Assembly (NCBI RefSeq): GCF_003977685.1
Contig: NZ_RYZH01000019.1
Location: 50,544 to 114,543 of the forward strand
DNA: 64,000 nt
Direction: 5' to 3'
DNA from: Tautonia sociabilis
GTDB lineage: Bacteria > Planctomycetota > Planctomycetia > Isosphaerales > Isosphaeraceae
Part shown: positions 37,720 to 46,686 of the stretch, one piece after another
Position numbering within the stretch: position 1 is the stretch's first letter
Layout of the letters: each line of letters begins with the position of its first letter
Program-made: the position numbers and the translations under genes
The notes under the pieces: model-generated
Databases searched by the model: none
Told to the model about the DNA's origin: nothing
Seen by the model: only the letters and a program-made list of their open reading frames with translations

Positions 37720-38910
37720 TCAAGCGACCTCGCAGGCTCGTCCTGCCGCGACCGGCCTGGCCTCCTCGAGCAGGCCCAGCCGATCAACCACCTCCCGAAG
37801 ACACTCGACCTGCCGATCGCGCCCGAAGGCCCTCAGGGCCCGATCCCGGCCCGAGTCCCCCATCCTCCGGCCCCGATCGGGGTCATCGAGCAGCGTCCGA
37901 AGGGCCGCCGCGGTCTCCTCCCAGCGCGTCGGGTCGACCAACATCCCCGTCTCACCGTCGACCACCGCGTCCGCCACTCCCCCGCAACGGCCCGCGACCA
38001 CCGGCTTGCGCCTCAGGTTCGCCTCCAAAAAGGCGATCCCGAATCCCTCGATGTCGCACCCCTCCCTTCTCGACGGCATCACGAAGATCTCGCTCACCCG
38101 GTACAGCGCGTCCACCTCCTCCGCCGACCGAGCCCCGACCATCCGCACCAGATCCCCCACTCCCAGGGCCCGGATCTGACGCTCCAGCGCCTCCCGGTCC
38201 CCTCCGTCCCCCACGATCACGTAGGCCAGATCCGGGTAGTCCTCCCGCAGATCGGCCAGCGCCCGGAGGACCATGTCATGCCCCTTGCGCCTCACCAGCC
38301 GGGCAACCGTCAACAGAACCCGCTTCCCGTGCAACTCGAAGCGGTCCCGGATCGCGTCGAGTCCCTCGTCCGTCGGCTCCGGGGTTGGCTCCACGATCGG
38401 GGGGACGATCAGGACCCGGCCCGGATCGACCCCCAGGCCGTCGACGACCAGATCCCTCGTATAGGCGCTGATCGCCACCACGCACTCGGCCCGTCGCATC
38501 ATCCGACGCAGAAAGGGCCCGGTCCACCGCCGGTCGGAGAACTGGAGCAGCTCGCTGCCGAAGGCGACCACCGCGTAGCGAACCCCGAAGAGGCGGTGCA
38601 GAACATACCCAGCCACACCCTCATGATTGCACTTCATCAACAGCAACATCGGCCTTGGGAACCGCAGGCAGCCTCGGAGCCCGGCGGCGAACAGCGGGAG
38701 GATCTTCACATACTTTCGGTTCAACACCGACGGGCCTCGGCGCGTCGGCGCTCCTCCGATGGGACGGTCCGAGGGGTCGGGCACCGAGGCCTCGACGCTC
38801 AGATCGACCCCCAACTCGACCAGCGACCGGGCGATTGACTCCGAGTAGGCCGAGACCCCCCCGAGCTGCGGGGGAGCGTCGGCCGAGAGCATCAGCAGGG
38901 GGGTCGCCAT
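37720..38910 (-). CDS. GT4-family glycosyltransferase
   Basis: A 396-residue GT-B fold enzyme. The N-terminal acceptor domain has LSADAPPQLGGVSAYSESIARSL. The C-terminal donor domain has LLTVARLVRRKGHDMVLRAL, YVIVGDGGDREALE and the catalytic region PSRREGCDIEGFGIAFLEA near 287, where the Glu-x7-Glu pattern of retaining GT4 enzymes is kept. It would add one sugar from a nucleotide donor to the growing lipid-linked repeat on the cytoplasmic membrane face. It is the first biosynthetic gene after the sensor kinase in the minus-strand polysaccharide run and lies 78 bases before the flippase. The donor sugar cannot be told. Confidence 0.92.
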   Translation of the reverse strand: MATPLLMLSADAPPQLGGVSAYSESIARSLVELGVDLSVEASVPDPSDRPIGGAPTRRGPSVLNRKYVKILPLFAAGLRGCLRFPRPMLLLMKCNHEGVAGYVLHRLFGVRYAVVAFGSELLQFSDRRWTGPFLRRMMRRAECVVAISAYTRDLVVDGLGVDPGRVLIVPPIVEPTPEPTDEGLDAIRDRFELHGKRVLLTVARLVRRKGHDMVLRALADLREDYPDLAYVIVGDGGDREALERQIRALGVGDLVRMVGARSAEEVDALYRVSEIFVMPSRREGCDIEGFGIAFLEANLRRKPVVAGRCGGVADAVVDGETGMLVDPTRWEETAAALRTLLDDPDRGRRMGDSGRDRALRAFGRDRQVECLREVVDRLGLLEEARPVAAGRACEVA

Positions 38911-39021
38911 CGTCGGCCTCTCGCGTCCGGATCCGGTCCTCCTCTCCGGCCGCCCGCGCGGACGGCCTCTCGGGAGAACCTTACGACGCCCCGGGCCTCC
39001 GGCCGACCGATTCCTCCGGCA

Positions 39022-39999
39022 TCAGACCGGCGTGAGGGCGTTCCTCCCACTCCTCGAGCTGAGGAACTCCGAGAGGAACGCATGCAGGTTCGCCATCCGG
39101 ATCGGCTTGGTGAGGATGCCATCCATCCCCAGGTCCCGACAGCGACGGTGATCCTCCTCCAGGGCGTGGGCCGTGAAGGCGAAGATCGGGGTATAACGGC
39201 CCTTCCCGCGCTCGGCGAACCGAATCTCGGCCGTCGCCTGGAGGCCGTCGAGCCCCGGCATCTCCAGGTCCATCAACACCAGGTCGAAGCGATCCCGGAC
39301 CGCCGCCTCCACCGCGAGCCGGCCGTCCGGCACCGCCTCGGCGCGGCAGCCGAGGAGCCGGAGCATCTGGCAGACGAGCTCCCGATTGGTCTCGAAATCC
39401 TCGGCGACCAGAACCCGCAACCCGAAGCTCGGCAACGGCGACCGCGACGGAGGGGCCGAGACGATCGCTTCGGGCCGAAGCGCCCGGAGAATCGCCTCCC
39501 GCAGCGCCGACCGTCGGATCGGCTCGGAAACGGTCAGGGAGTCGGGTTGCTCGGTCCGGGCCGGCCCCCCGGCTCCCGGCCGGCGGACCAGCACCCGGGG
39601 CAATCGCTCGCCGAGAGGCGCAAGCCTCCCGACCTCGGCGGACATCGCGTCGTCGACGATCAACACGCCCGGCCGATCTTCCCAGGACTCGTCGAACAGT
39701 CGAATTCGGGCCTCGGTCGGAGAGGAGACCGCCTCCACCAGGCTCCCCCACGATCGCAATTGCTCGACCACCGACGCTCTGCCCAGGTCGTCTGGCGCGA
39801 GCACCAGCATGCGGAGCCCTCGGAGCTCCGGCGGGCCCGCCGGGTCGGGCCGGATCCCGTCCGGCTCGGCCTCGGGCAGCGTGACGACCAGGCGGAACGT
39901 GCTGCCCACTCCCGGCTCGCTCTCCAGTTCGATCCGCCCTCCCATCAGGTGGGCCAGGTGCCGGCTGATCGCCAGCCCCAGCCCCGCCCCCCCCCCCCC
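39022..39999 (-). CDS. C-terminal part of the hybrid sensor kinase (catalytic end plus two receiver domains), downstream of frameshift
   Basis: This is the continuation of the kinase encoded at 39945-41768, in the frame that follows a 13-G tract. It starts in the ATPase G2 box ([17 protein letters not shown]) and completes the HATPase domain ([11 protein letters not shown]). A degenerate receiver ([10 protein letters not shown] to GVLIVDDAM) follows, then a full receiver: [13 protein letters not shown], phosphoacceptor Asp in [13 protein letters not shown], and [12 protein letters not shown] with ILTKPI. No start codon or ribosome site fits an independent protein here. The part is therefore expressed only if the frame is restored by one extra G (or loss of two), by slippage, or if the tract length is misread. 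Confidence 0.75.
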   Translation of the reverse strand, partial: GGGGAGLGLAISRHLAHLMGGRIELESEPGVGSTFRLVVTLPEAEPDGIRPDPAGPPELRGLRMLVLAPDDLGRASVVEQLRSWGSLVEAVSSPTEARIRLFDESWEDRPGVLIVDDAMSAEVGRLAPLGERLPRVLVRRPGAGGPARTEQPDSLTVSEPIRRSALREAILRALRPEAIVSAPPSRSPLPSFGLRVLVAEDFETNRELVCQMLRLLGCRAEAVPDGRLAVEAAVRDRFDLVLMDLEMPGLDGLQATAEIRFAERGKGRYTPIFAFTAHALEEDHRRCRDLGMDGILTKPIRMANLHAFLSEFLSSRSGRNALTPV

Positions 40000-41768
40000 G
40001 CCGCTCCCTGCGAAAACCTCTCGAAGATCGCCTCGAAGTCCCCCGGCTCGATCCCGATGCCCGTGTCCCTCACACTGATTGAAAGCGACACGCCCCGGGC
40101 TCCCCTCCCGATCGGCTGGACCTCCACCACCACCTCGCCGTTCTCGGTGAATTTCACGGCGTTGCCCAGCAGGTTCATCAGGATCTGTCGGAGCCGCTTC
40201 GCGTCCCCGACCACCCCGAGCGGCACCTCGGCCGACACCAGACTGAGCAGCCGGACTCCCTTGCGGTGCGCCGTCGGAGCCAGCAAGGCGGCCACGTCCT
40301 CGACCAGGGCCCTCAGGTCCATCGGCTCGGGCCGAAGCACCATCCGGCCCGCTTCGATCTTCGACAGGTCGAGGATGTCGTCCAGGATCCCCTGCATCGC
40401 GTCGCCGCCGGATCGGATGGTTGAGACCAGCTCCCGCTGCTGCCGGTCCAGGTCCGAGTTCGCCAGCAACTCGGCCGTGGCGATCAGCCCGGTCGTCGTC
40501 GTCCGCAGCTCGTGGCTCATGTTCGCCAGGAAGGCCCTCTTGGCCCGGACGGCCGCCAGGGCCCGATCCCTTGACTCGACCAGAGCCGCCGTGTCCCGCT
40601 GCGCGTCGGCCCGGACCCGTTCCCAATGCGGGACGGCCTGCTCCCGATCCCGCTCGAGCCGACCGCGGTCATTTGCGTCACTCCCCTCGAGGAGGAGCAC
40701 CACCACCCTCCCCGACCCGTCCCGGACCGGCGTGATCGAGAGGTCGATCAAGGTCGGCTCGCCCTCGGCCCCCATTGCCTCGACCTCGAGCCGCTCGAAG
40801 GCCCCCCTCGCCGCCCCGGCCAACGCCTCCCGGAGCCTCCTCCTCGAGTCGCGGTCGATCCCCCCCCCGATCGCCTCCCAGACCGGAAGGCCCACCACCC
40901 GCTTCTCCCCCGCCCCGCCGAACCCCGGCGCCGACCGAATGACCTCCAGCACCCGGCCATCGGGGTCCAGCACGCCGAGGAACGGGCCCTCCCCGTCGAG
41001 GATCGCCCGGAACCGCCGCTCCCCCTCCATCCGGGCCGCCTCCGCCTCCTTCCGGGCGGTGATGTCCTCCACCATACCAATGAAGGACGCCTCGCCGAGC
41101 GAGTCGTCCTGGAGGACCGAGAGGCTGAGCATCCCCCACACGACGGTCCCGTCGGCGCGAAGGAACCTCGCCTCCGACCGGCGAAACCGGACCCGGCCCG
41201 AGGCCATCGCCTCGATCCCTCCGCCCCCCTCGCTCCGGTCGCCGGGGAGGGCCAGGTCCTGAAGCCTCATGCCGAGGAGCGTGTCGGCGTCCCGGCCGAA
41301 GAAGCCGCAGAGCGCCCGGTTGACGCTCAGCAGCGTTCCATCCGAGGCGACCACCGCGATACCGACCGTCGCCGACTCGAACGACTCTCGGAACCGATCC
41401 TCTCGGCGCCGGCGGGTCAATTCCGCTCGACGACGCCGACGGGCCTCCCGCCAGGTCAGCCCGGCCATCCCTCCCACGCACCCTAGAACCGCCAGCATCG
41501 CGACGGATCGGCCCCGCTCCTCCTCCGGCCCACCAGCCGCCGGGATGTCGAGGCCGGCCCTCCCTCTCCCCCGCTCGACAGGAGGGCCCGGCGCGGGGCC
41601 ATCGGGACGCCCGCCCCCGTCCCCGAGGGACTCCTCGTCGGCCCGCGCGGCCGCAGGGGCCAGGCTCGCGCCGACCACGATCCCCGACGCCAGCAGGACG
41701 AGGACCAGCGTCCTCCGGTTCGATCGCGCCACGGCATCACTCCGCCCAGCCGAACTCGCCACGAGCAA
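39945..41768 (-). CDS. N-terminal part of a membrane hybrid sensor histidine kinase, interrupted by frameshift
   Basis: A 607-residue frame. It has a first membrane helix or signal at about 20-41, a Pro/Gly/Arg-rich periplasmic stretch and a second helix near 88-104. Two PAS domains follow (about 122-250 and 250-375; [21 protein letters not shown] and [15 protein letters not shown]), then a HisKA domain with [15 protein letters not shown]. The phospho-accepting His is present, but Thr replaces the usual Pro of the H box. The HATPase N box is [18 protein letters not shown] and the G1 box [10 protein letters not shown]. The frame then passes through 13 Gs and ends in [11 protein letters not shown] instead of the expected GLGLAIS. 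It heads the polysaccharide run and may regulate it. Confidence 0.8.
   Translation of the reverse strand: MLVASSAGRSDAVARSNRRTLVLVLLASGIVVGASLAPAAARADEESLGDGGGRPDGPAPGPPVERGRGRAGLDIPAAGGPEEERGRSVAMLAVLGCVGGMAGLTWREARRRRRAELTRRRREDRFRESFESATVGIAVVASDGTLLSVNRALCGFFGRDADTLLGMRLQDLALPGDRSEGGGGIEAMASGRVRFRRSEARFLRADGTVVWGMLSLSVLQDDSLGEASFIGMVEDITARKEAEAARMEGERRFRAILDGEGPFLGVLDPDGRVLEVIRSAPGFGGAGEKRVVGLPVWEAIGGGIDRDSRRRLREALAGAARGAFERLEVEAMGAEGEPTLIDLSITPVRDGSGRVVVLLLEGSDANDRGRLERDREQAVPHWERVRADAQRDTAALVESRDRALAAVRAKRAFLANMSHELRTTTTGLIATAELLANSDLDRQQRELVSTIRSGGDAMQGILDDILDLSKIEAGRMVLRPEPMDLRALVEDVAALLAPTAHRKGVRLLSLVSAEVPLGVVGDAKRLRQILMNLLGNAVKFTENGEVVVEVQPIGRGARGVSLSISVRDTGIGIEPGDFEAIFERFSQGAAGGGGRGWGWRSAGTWPT
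39987..39999 (-). repeat. G13 homopolymer tract at the kinase frameshift
   Basis: Thirteen Cs on the plus strand (Gs in the coding sense). With 14 Gs the reading becomes [14 protein letters not shown] and joins the two kinase halves in one frame; with 13 it stops after 23 more codons. It is the longest homopolymer noticed in the window. Confidence 0.9.
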
Positions 41769-42415
41769 CAGGAGGATCCGAACGACCGAAACCCGAAGCT
41801 CCGACCCGATCTCGGCAGCCCTGCCGGGACGAGACCTCAGTCTTCAGGGCCGAGGATCCGATCGGATGCCGTGCTCAAGCACACACGCCATCAATTGCCC
41901 CAAATCGTTCCTGGCCCGATTCGGGAACCGACGATGACGTGAGGCAACCGCCCGTCGCCCCCTCGAGACGGACCGGCAACCGACAGCGCATCCGCCTTCG
42001 GATGCGCACCACGACGACGAGCCCGGCCAGAAGGTGTATCGGGCCGGCCCCGATTCCACCTCGGACCCACCCATCGAGGGCGACGATGCCCACCATGCCA
42101 TCTTGGGTCCGGGAGAGAATGGTCGGACTATAACCGTGGCGGAAGCGCCCCGCAAGGACGGTCCTGTCGAACTCTCGATCGGGCCCGAGGACACGGAGTT
42201 CGCCGCTCCCCGACCGGCCTCACCGACCCATTCCCGTCCTCAGGTCCGATTCGTCCTGCAATTGGCGCCGGTGCGACCGGGAGGCTCGGCAGTCCCGCCG
42301 TCGGGCCCTCCCGGTCGCCGTTGGGCACCGGCCCGGGAGGTTGCTACAATGGCCGGCCGCGGTCGGCCCCCGGCGCCGATTCGCGACGCTCCCCGATGGA
42401 CAGGACCCCCTACCG
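41769..42415. other. 647-base divergent intergenic region (sensor kinase / hisS)
   Basis: No convincing gene on either strand; short open frames here are Arg/Pro-rich and start poorly. The right end holds the hisS promoter candidate (42321-42350). A TATAAC at 42129-42134 has TTGGGT 20 bases upstream, too far for a standard promoter. Confidence 0.45.
42321..42350 (+). promoter_or_regulatory. promoter of the hisS-hisZ-hisG operon
   Basis: TTGGGC at 42321-42326, an 18-base spacer and TACAAT at 42345-42350, about 66 bases ahead of the hisS ATG. No T-box or His-rich leader peptide was seen. Confidence 0.45.
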
Positions 42416-43810
42416 ATGATCGATCCCCGAGTCGCCAGCGGCCTGCGGGACCTCCTCCCGTCGGCCATGATCCCGCGAGAGCGGATGCTGGAGACCCTGC
42501 GCAAGACCTTCTCCTCGTTCGGCTTCGTCCCCATCGAGACGCCGCACATCGAGCGCATGGAGGTCCTCACCGGCAAGGGGGCCGGCTCCGACGAAGTGCT
42601 CCGCCAGATCTTCGCGGTGACCAACACGGGAGGCACCCCCGGCGAGCTCGCCCTCCGGTTCGACCTGACCGTTCCCCTGGCCCGCTTCGTCGCCCGGCAC
42701 ATCGACCAGCTCGGCACCCCCTTCAAGCGCTATGCCATCGGATCGGTCTTCCGAGGCGAGCGGCCCGCCAAGGGCCGCTACCGCGAATTCACGCAGTGCG
42801 ACTTCGACATCGTCGGCTCCGAGAGCCCCGTCGCCGACGCCGAGATCGCCCAGGTCATCCACGACGCCCTCGCCGGCATCGGCGTCCCCGACTTCTCCCT
42901 CCACCTGAACAACCGCAAGATCCTCGACGGCCTGCTCGACTCCTTCGGCGTCATCGACCGGAAGGCCGCCGTCCTCCGGGCCCTGGACAAGCTCGCCAAG
43001 GTCGGCCGAGACGGGGTTCTCAAGGAACTGACCGCCGCCCCCCGGGGCTCCGAAGGAGGCGAACCCTCCCCCTCCCTCCCGGCAATGACCGCCGATCAGG
43101 CGGCGACCCTCCTCGACTTCGTCGAGCAGGGCAACGGTCCCGGCGACGCCGTCCTGGCGATGGCCGAGGCCCGGCTCGGCACGCACGAGGCCGCGAAGGA
43201 GGGGATCGCCAACCTCCGAGCCGTCCTCGACCTGCTCGACGCCGCCGGCGTTCCAACCGACCGCCTGGTGTTGGATCTCGGCCTCGCCCGAGGACTCGAC
43301 TACTACACCGGCATCGTCTTCGAGACGACCGTGACCGGTTGGGAACGCTTCGGCTCCATCTCCTCCGGGGGGCGGTACGACGACCTGGCGAGCCTTTATA
43401 TCAAGCGACGCCTCCCCGGCGTCGGCGCCTCGATCGGCCTCGACCGGCTGCTCGCCCTGATGGACGAGGCCGGCTGGCTCCCGGGCTCCTCGACGACCGT
43501 GCCGGTCCTGGTCGCCAACTTCCCCGGAGTCTCCCCGACCATCCCCGTCCGACTGGCCGCCCGCCTCCGGGCCGCCGGGGTCGGGGCCGAGGTGTACCCC
43601 GAGCCCATCCCCATCGGCAAGCAGATGGGCTACGGCTCCACCCGAGGGCACGCCGTCGCCGTGATCGTCGGGCCCGACGAGGAGCGGAGCCAGGTCTTCA
43701 ACCTCCGCGTCCTCGCCACTCGCCAGGAGGACCGCGGCCTCTCCTGGACGACCCTGGAGGACAGCGTGCGGAGCGCCCTCCGCGCCCTCGGCAAGGCCGA
43801 CAGCTATTGA
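42416..43810 (+). CDS. hisS: histidine-tRNA ligase
   Basis: A 464-residue class II aminoacyl-tRNA synthetase. Motif 1 region is GFVPIETPHIERMEVL, motif 2 YAIGSVFRGERPAKGRYREFTQCDFD, histidine-specific motif LDLGLARGLDYYTGIVFETTV near 287, and motif 3 SSGGRYDDLASLY with GASIGLDRLLAL. A C-terminal anticodon-binding domain (about 360-464; VPVLVANFPG to ATRQEDRGLSW) makes it a true HisRS rather than HisZ. It charges tRNA-His in the cytoplasm. The ATG at 42416 has AGGA 12 bases upstream and starts the conserved region; the longer open frame begins at the -10 element. A charged insertion (ELTAAPRGSEGGEPSPSLP) sits in the helical insertion domain. hisZ follows after 58 bases. Confidence 0.96.
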   Translation: MIDPRVASGLRDLLPSAMIPRERMLETLRKTFSSFGFVPIETPHIERMEVLTGKGAGSDEVLRQIFAVTNTGGTPGELALRFDLTVPLARFVARHIDQLGTPFKRYAIGSVFRGERPAKGRYREFTQCDFDIVGSESPVADAEIAQVIHDALAGIGVPDFSLHLNNRKILDGLLDSFGVIDRKAAVLRALDKLAKVGRDGVLKELTAAPRGSEGGEPSPSLPAMTADQAATLLDFVEQGNGPGDAVLAMAEARLGTHEAAKEGIANLRAVLDLLDAAGVPTDRLVLDLGLARGLDYYTGIVFETTVTGWERFGSISSGGRYDDLASLYIKRRLPGVGASIGLDRLLALMDEAGWLPGSSTTVPVLVANFPGVSPTIPVRLAARLRAAGVGAEVYPEPIPIGKQMGYGSTRGHAVAVIVGPDEERSQVFNLRVLATRQEDRGLSWTTLEDSVRSALRALGKADSY

Positions 43811-43868
43811 GCCCCGGCCGCTCCCCCCTTGCATCCGCCCCCGGCCCGGAACCGGACCCTCTCCCGCC

Positions 43869-45104
43869 ATGCCCGACGACCTGCCCCCGACCGCCCCGCA
43901 CCGAGAGGCACCCATCCCCCAGGTCCGCGGCACTCGCGACTGGCTCCCCGGCGCCTATGCCGCGATCGCCTCGCTCGAGCGGACCCTGATGGACCGCTTC
44001 GTCGCCGCCGGCTTCCAGGCGATTCGGACCCCGATCCTCGAGGTCACCGAGCTGCATGAGCGCAAAAGCGGCGCCGCCATCGTCTCCAAGCTGTTCGAGG
44101 TCGCCGACGGCCCCGCCCGGCTCTGCCTCCGCCCCGAGCTGACCGCCAGCGTCGTCCGAGCCTTCATCGACGCCGAACCGGCCCCCGAGATTCCCTGGCG
44201 CGTCTGTTCCTCCGGCCCCGTCTTCCGCTTCGAGCGCGATCCGGGACCGACCCGATCCCGCGAGTTCACCCAGGCGGGCGTCGAGCTGCTCGGGGCTCCC
44301 GGCCCCGAGGCCGACGCCGAGGTCATCGCCCTGGCCGTCGACTCCGCCCGGGCCGCCGGCGTCGCCGACCCGAGGATCCGGGTCGGACATACCGGCCTGA
44401 TCGTCGAGCTGCTCGACCGCTCCGGCCTCCCCTCGGCCGCCGTCTCCAGCCTGATCGAGCACCTCAGCGACGCCGCCTCGGAGGGCCGCGGCGTCCGCGC
44501 CCTGGAGTCGGCGTTCGACCGCCTCTCCGGCTGGCTCCAGGGTGAGGCCGAGCGCGAGGCCAAGGCCGTCCTCCCGGCCATCGATCAGGCGGACGACCCG
44601 GGCGTCGACCGCCTCTTCCGCCACCTCGTCCCCCGAGTCACCGGAAGACGCACCGGCCGGGAGATCATCGGCCGCCTCCGCACCAAGTGGGCCCTCGGGC
44701 ACTCCCTCGGCGAGGCCCTCGACCGGGTCCGAGACCGCGTCCACTCCCTGGCCGACCTCCGAGGCCCCGCCGTCGAGGTCCTCCAGCGGCTGGAGCTGGG
44801 CTTCTCCTCGATCGCCCCCGGCACGATCCGGGGATTCCTGGAGATGCTCCGGCTGCTCGAAGGCCGAGGCATCCCCCCCGAGCGTGTCGAGCTGGATCTC
44901 GGCTTCGGCCACGGCATCGGCTTCTACTCTCAGATGATCTTCGAGCTCGCCGCCCCCACTCCCTCCGGCCCCGTCGCCATCTGCCACGGCGGCCGATACG
45001 ACGGCCTCGCCCGCGTCCTCGGCTCCGACCGCGATCCCCACGGCGTCGGCTTCGCCTTCGGCGTCGAGCGCCTCTACCACGCGCTGGAGGCCCTCCCCCG
45101 ATGA
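43869..45104 (+). CDS. hisZ: ATP phosphoribosyltransferase regulatory subunit HisZ
   Basis: A 411-residue HisRS paralogue. It has the catalytic-core fold (TRDWLPGAYAAIASLERTLM, RLCLRPELTASVVRAFI, PVFRFERDPGPTRSREFTQAGVELLG) and a histidine-A-like LDLGFGHGIGFYSQMIFEL. It stops at VERLYHALEALPR with no anticodon-binding domain. This is the pattern of HisZ, which binds HisG, is needed for activity of short-form HisG and confers histidine feedback. It overlaps hisG by four bases (ATGA), which supports a HisZ-HisG complex. The ATG at 43869 was taken; a region of low conservation of about 17 residues precedes the first motif. Its neighbour hisS is a genuine synthetase, so the two paralogues sit in tandem. 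Confidence 0.88.
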   Translation: MPDDLPPTAPHREAPIPQVRGTRDWLPGAYAAIASLERTLMDRFVAAGFQAIRTPILEVTELHERKSGAAIVSKLFEVADGPARLCLRPELTASVVRAFIDAEPAPEIPWRVCSSGPVFRFERDPGPTRSREFTQAGVELLGAPGPEADAEVIALAVDSARAAGVADPRIRVGHTGLIVELLDRSGLPSAAVSSLIEHLSDAASEGRGVRALESAFDRLSGWLQGEAEREAKAVLPAIDQADDPGVDRLFRHLVPRVTGRRTGREIIGRLRTKWALGHSLGEALDRVRDRVHSLADLRGPAVEVLQRLELGFSSIAPGTIRGFLEMLRLLEGRGIPPERVELDLGFGHGIGFYSQMIFELAAPTPSGPVAICHGGRYDGLARVLGSDRDPHGVGFAFGVERLYHALEALPR

Positions 45105-46126
45105 TCGACCCGATCCGCATCGCCCTCCCCTCCAAGGGCCACCTGTACGAGGGGGCCGTCGACCTGCTCAAGGCCGCCGGCTACAAGGTCCGGCGCGCCA
45201 GCGACCGCCAGTACGAGGCGACCATCGGCGGCCATCCTCGCTTCCACGTCGTGTTCATGAGGCCGACCGACATCGTCATCCAGGTTCAGGAGGGCCGCTG
45301 CCACCTGGGCGTCACCGGCATGGACGTCTTCGCCGAGCACCAGGCCGAGGCGACCGACGCCGTCGTCGTCGAGCCGGACCTCGGCTACGGCGGCTGCCGA
45401 CTCGTGGTCGCGGTCCCCGAGAGCTGGATCGACGTGACCCACATGCTCGACCTCGTCGACCTGACCACCGAGTTCAAGGCCGCCGGCAAGGCCTTCCGCG
45501 TCTCGACCAAGTACGGCACCCTCACCCAGGCCCACTTCCGCCGCTGGGGGATCTACCACTACCAGATCATCCACTCCGAAGGCGCCCTGGAGCTGCACCC
45601 CACGCTGGAGATCGCCGACATCATCGTCGATCTCACCAGCTCCGGCACCACCCTGAAGGACAACCGCCTCCGGGAAATCGAGGGGGGCAAGGTGCTCGAC
45701 TCGGCCGCCTGCCTCATCGGCCACGCCCCGACCCTCCGGGAGCTGGTCGCCGAGGGGGACACCGGCCCGCTCGCCCTGCTGCTCGACGGCCTCGACGGCG
45801 TCCGAGCCTCCGACGGCCAGCTCCTGCTCGAGGTCGCCGGCGGTCCCGAGGAGGGGCACCAGGCCGCCGCCGTCGCCGCCTACCTCGCCCAGCACGGGGC
45901 CCAGCACGTGGTCCGAGGCGAGGTGTGGGATGAGCGCGGCCGCTCCTGCTGGCGGGTCACGGCCCTGGTCGCCGCCGGCCGACTCACCTCGTACCAGCGC
46001 GAGCTCATGAAACTCGGCGCCCGACGCGTCGTCGGCCTCCCCACCCGCTTCCTCTTCGATGCCGAAGGCCCCCCGTCCACCTTCGACCGCCTCCGGGAGC
46101 ACCTCGCCCCTCATCCCTCCCGGTAA
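45101..46126 (+). CDS. hisG: ATP phosphoribosyltransferase HisG with C-terminal extension
   Basis: A 341-residue enzyme for the first step of histidine synthesis: ATP plus PRPP gives phosphoribosyl-ATP. IRIALPSKGHLYEGAVDLLKAAGY opens the protein. It keeps DIVIQVQEGRCHLGVTGMDVF, and the PRPP loop VDLTSSGTTLKDNRL near 180. The catalytic part ends near 220 (ACLIGHAP). About 120 further residues follow (GQLLLEVAGGPEEGHQAAA to RFLFDAEGPPSTF). They are in the place of the ACT-like regulatory domain of long-form HisG but do not obviously match it. Short-form HisG has about 210 residues and needs HisZ; this protein has both HisZ and an extension. The gene ends overlapping a minus-strand remnant. Confidence 0.92.
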   Translation: MIDPIRIALPSKGHLYEGAVDLLKAAGYKVRRASDRQYEATIGGHPRFHVVFMRPTDIVIQVQEGRCHLGVTGMDVFAEHQAEATDAVVVEPDLGYGGCRLVVAVPESWIDVTHMLDLVDLTTEFKAAGKAFRVSTKYGTLTQAHFRRWGIYHYQIIHSEGALELHPTLEIADIIVDLTSSGTTLKDNRLREIEGGKVLDSAACLIGHAPTLRELVAEGDTGPLALLLDGLDGVRASDGQLLLEVAGGPEEGHQAAAVAAYLAQHGAQHVVRGEVWDERGRSCWRVTALVAAGRLTSYQRELMKLGARRVVGLPTRFLFDAEGPPSTFDRLREHLAPHPSR

Positions 46127-46686
46127 CCGGGCCCCCGCACCACCTTCCCCGGCTTCTCCCCGGTGTGCTTGCCGTCCCGGACGACCGCCCGACCGTTCAC
46201 GAACACGGACTCGACGCCGACCGACAACCGATGCGGCTCCTCATACCTCGCCCGGTCGGCGATCGTCTCCGGGTCGAACACGACCACGTCGGCGTCCATC
46301 CCCTCGCGGAGCAGACCCCGGTCCCGGATCGACAGCCGATCCGCCACCGCCAAGGTCATCTTGCGGATCGCGTCCTCCAGTGGGATCACCCCCTCCTCCC
46401 TCACGTCCTTGCCGAGAATCCGAGCATCCAAGCCGGAGGAGCGGCGATGCACCAGACCCTCCGCCCGCTCCGGGTCGTCACCGTCGGCATCGGGACCGAA
46501 CGTGATCCTGGGCCGACGCCGTTGCACCGCCACGTTCTCCTCACCGATCCACTCGGAGTTCGGGCCGCGGATCGGACCATCAACTCGCCCCCCCCTCTCG
46601 ATCGCCAGCCCCATCCTGAACGACTGAGCATCCCCCCTTCCCCCGGTTTCCGATCCTGCCCGTCGATGCCCGTCGTCATCCTCCAT
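46111..46686 (-). pseudogene. 3' remnant of an N-acyl-D-amino-acid deacylase (amidohydrolase) gene
   Basis: The last 110-120 codons match the C-terminus of D-aminoacylases: EGLVHRRSSGLDARILGKDV (family form VHPRSYGTFPRILG), GVIPLEDAIRKMTLAVADRL and DADVVVFDPETIADRARYEE, ending HTGEKPGKVVRGPG. The intact family is about 480-550 residues, and the metal-binding HxH, Lys, His and Asp region is missing. Upstream residues become weakly similar and then unrelated as the frame runs into the ABC permease end. This is a truncated gene, probably left by a deletion. It overlaps the 3' end of hisG by 16 bases on the opposite strand. Confidence 0.8.

Noticed and set aside
42103..42134. TTGGGT and TATAAC as a hisS promoter
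   Set aside because: The spacer is 20 bases and the position is 280 bases from hisS; the TTGGGC-18-TACAAT pair at 42321 is better.
42410..43933. Minus-strand open frame of about 507 codons
   Set aside because: It is antisense to hisS, whose synthetase motifs are unambiguous.
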